Shown: positions 63,983 through 64,000 of the stretch, piece after piece
How the letters are laid out: the number at the start of each line of letters is the position of its first letter
How positions within the stretch are numbered: the first letter of the stretch is position 1
Assembly: GCF_050947875.1 (NCBI RefSeq)
Contig: NC_134569.1
Location: forward strand, 265,031,600-265,095,599
Length of the DNA stretch: 64,000 nucleotides
Origin: Dermacentor variabilis
Taxonomy: Eukaryota; Arthropoda; Arachnida; Ixodida; Ixodidae
Direction of reading: 5' to 3'
Made by a program: the position numbers and the translations under genes
The notes under the pieces: generated by a model
What the model saw: only the letters and a program-made list of their open reading frames with translations
Told to the model about the DNA's origin: nothing
Database searches by the model: none

Positions 63983-64000
63983 CCCCGTCCTCGCCATGGA

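Noticed and set aside
48..63997. CRISPR array
   Set aside because: Short repeats here are microsatellites and LINE tails without unique spacers, and the DNA is eukaryotic.

Overview
This window is animal nuclear DNA, most likely from a hard tick (Ixodidae). It has no bacterial-type operons. Almost all coding-like sequence is reverse transcriptase, endonuclease, integrase or Gag from retroelements. It also carries at least four copies of a tRNA-derived SINE that I take to be the tick SINE Ruka. The species call rests on remembered tick-like families (Ruka-like SINE, CR1/L2-like, RTE-like and I-clade LINEs, Gypsy elements, Penelope-like elements), not on a search. It is a layered graveyard of transposable elements, and only one short stretch looks like a host gene exon.

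Layout. 1-8.6 kb: opposed CR1-like LINE remnants, including a tail-to-tail pair at about 213, then a gene-poor stretch. 8.62-13.92 kb: a nearly complete Ty3/Gypsy element (minus strand) with 170-bp LTRs and a CTTT target duplication, inserted in an older minus-strand LINE. 13.98-19.74 kb: two CR1-like LINEs meeting tail to tail at 16321; the minus-strand one is itself interrupted by a SINE and an RTE fragment. 19.96-20.65 kb: a ~310-bp tandem repeat. 20.7-23.8 kb: a minus-strand LINE split by a plus-strand CR1-like LINE. 23.8-29.6 kb: a nearly full-length I-clade LINE with ORF1, endonuclease, RT and RNase H, broken by stops and a frameshift. 29.9-32.9 kb: an unrecognised coiled-coil ORF, palindromes, a LINE 3' half, SINEs, a tetranucleotide satellite and Penelope-type termini.

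33-37.7 kb: an RTE-like LINE split by a CR1-like LINE. 37.84-40.94 kb: a Penelope-like element (RT plus GIY-YIG) bounded by inverted terminal repeats. 41.84-43.89 kb: an internally deleted LTR element. 44.4-51 kb: a SINE, two tRNA-like foldback structures, decayed LINEs, a Penelope tail and a Gypsy integrase fragment. 51.36-51.64 kb: a carboxylesterase-like exon on the minus strand. 52.57-53.5 kb: an RTE fragment. 54.63-54.77 kb: a 61-bp-arm palindrome made from gag-like sequence. 55.76-56.48 kb: a Penelope GIY-YIG remnant. 56.83-60.29 kb: tail-to-tail RTE copies, the larger split by a probable solo LTR. 60.61-63.45 kb: a decayed Gypsy element lying between TA microsatellites, with a Penelope fragment in its middle. 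63.56-63.72 kb: an inverted pair of hammerhead-ribozyme-like motifs. 63.83-64.0 kb: the start of another LTR element.

No element here appears able to move on its own. The Gypsy pol has an intact 1.1-kb-codon frame but has lost a catalytic RT aspartate; the others carry stops, frameshifts or deletions. The most interesting structures are the paired hammerhead motifs, the foldback elements carrying tRNA-like promoters, the Penelope-like element with inverted ends, and the gag-derived palindrome.
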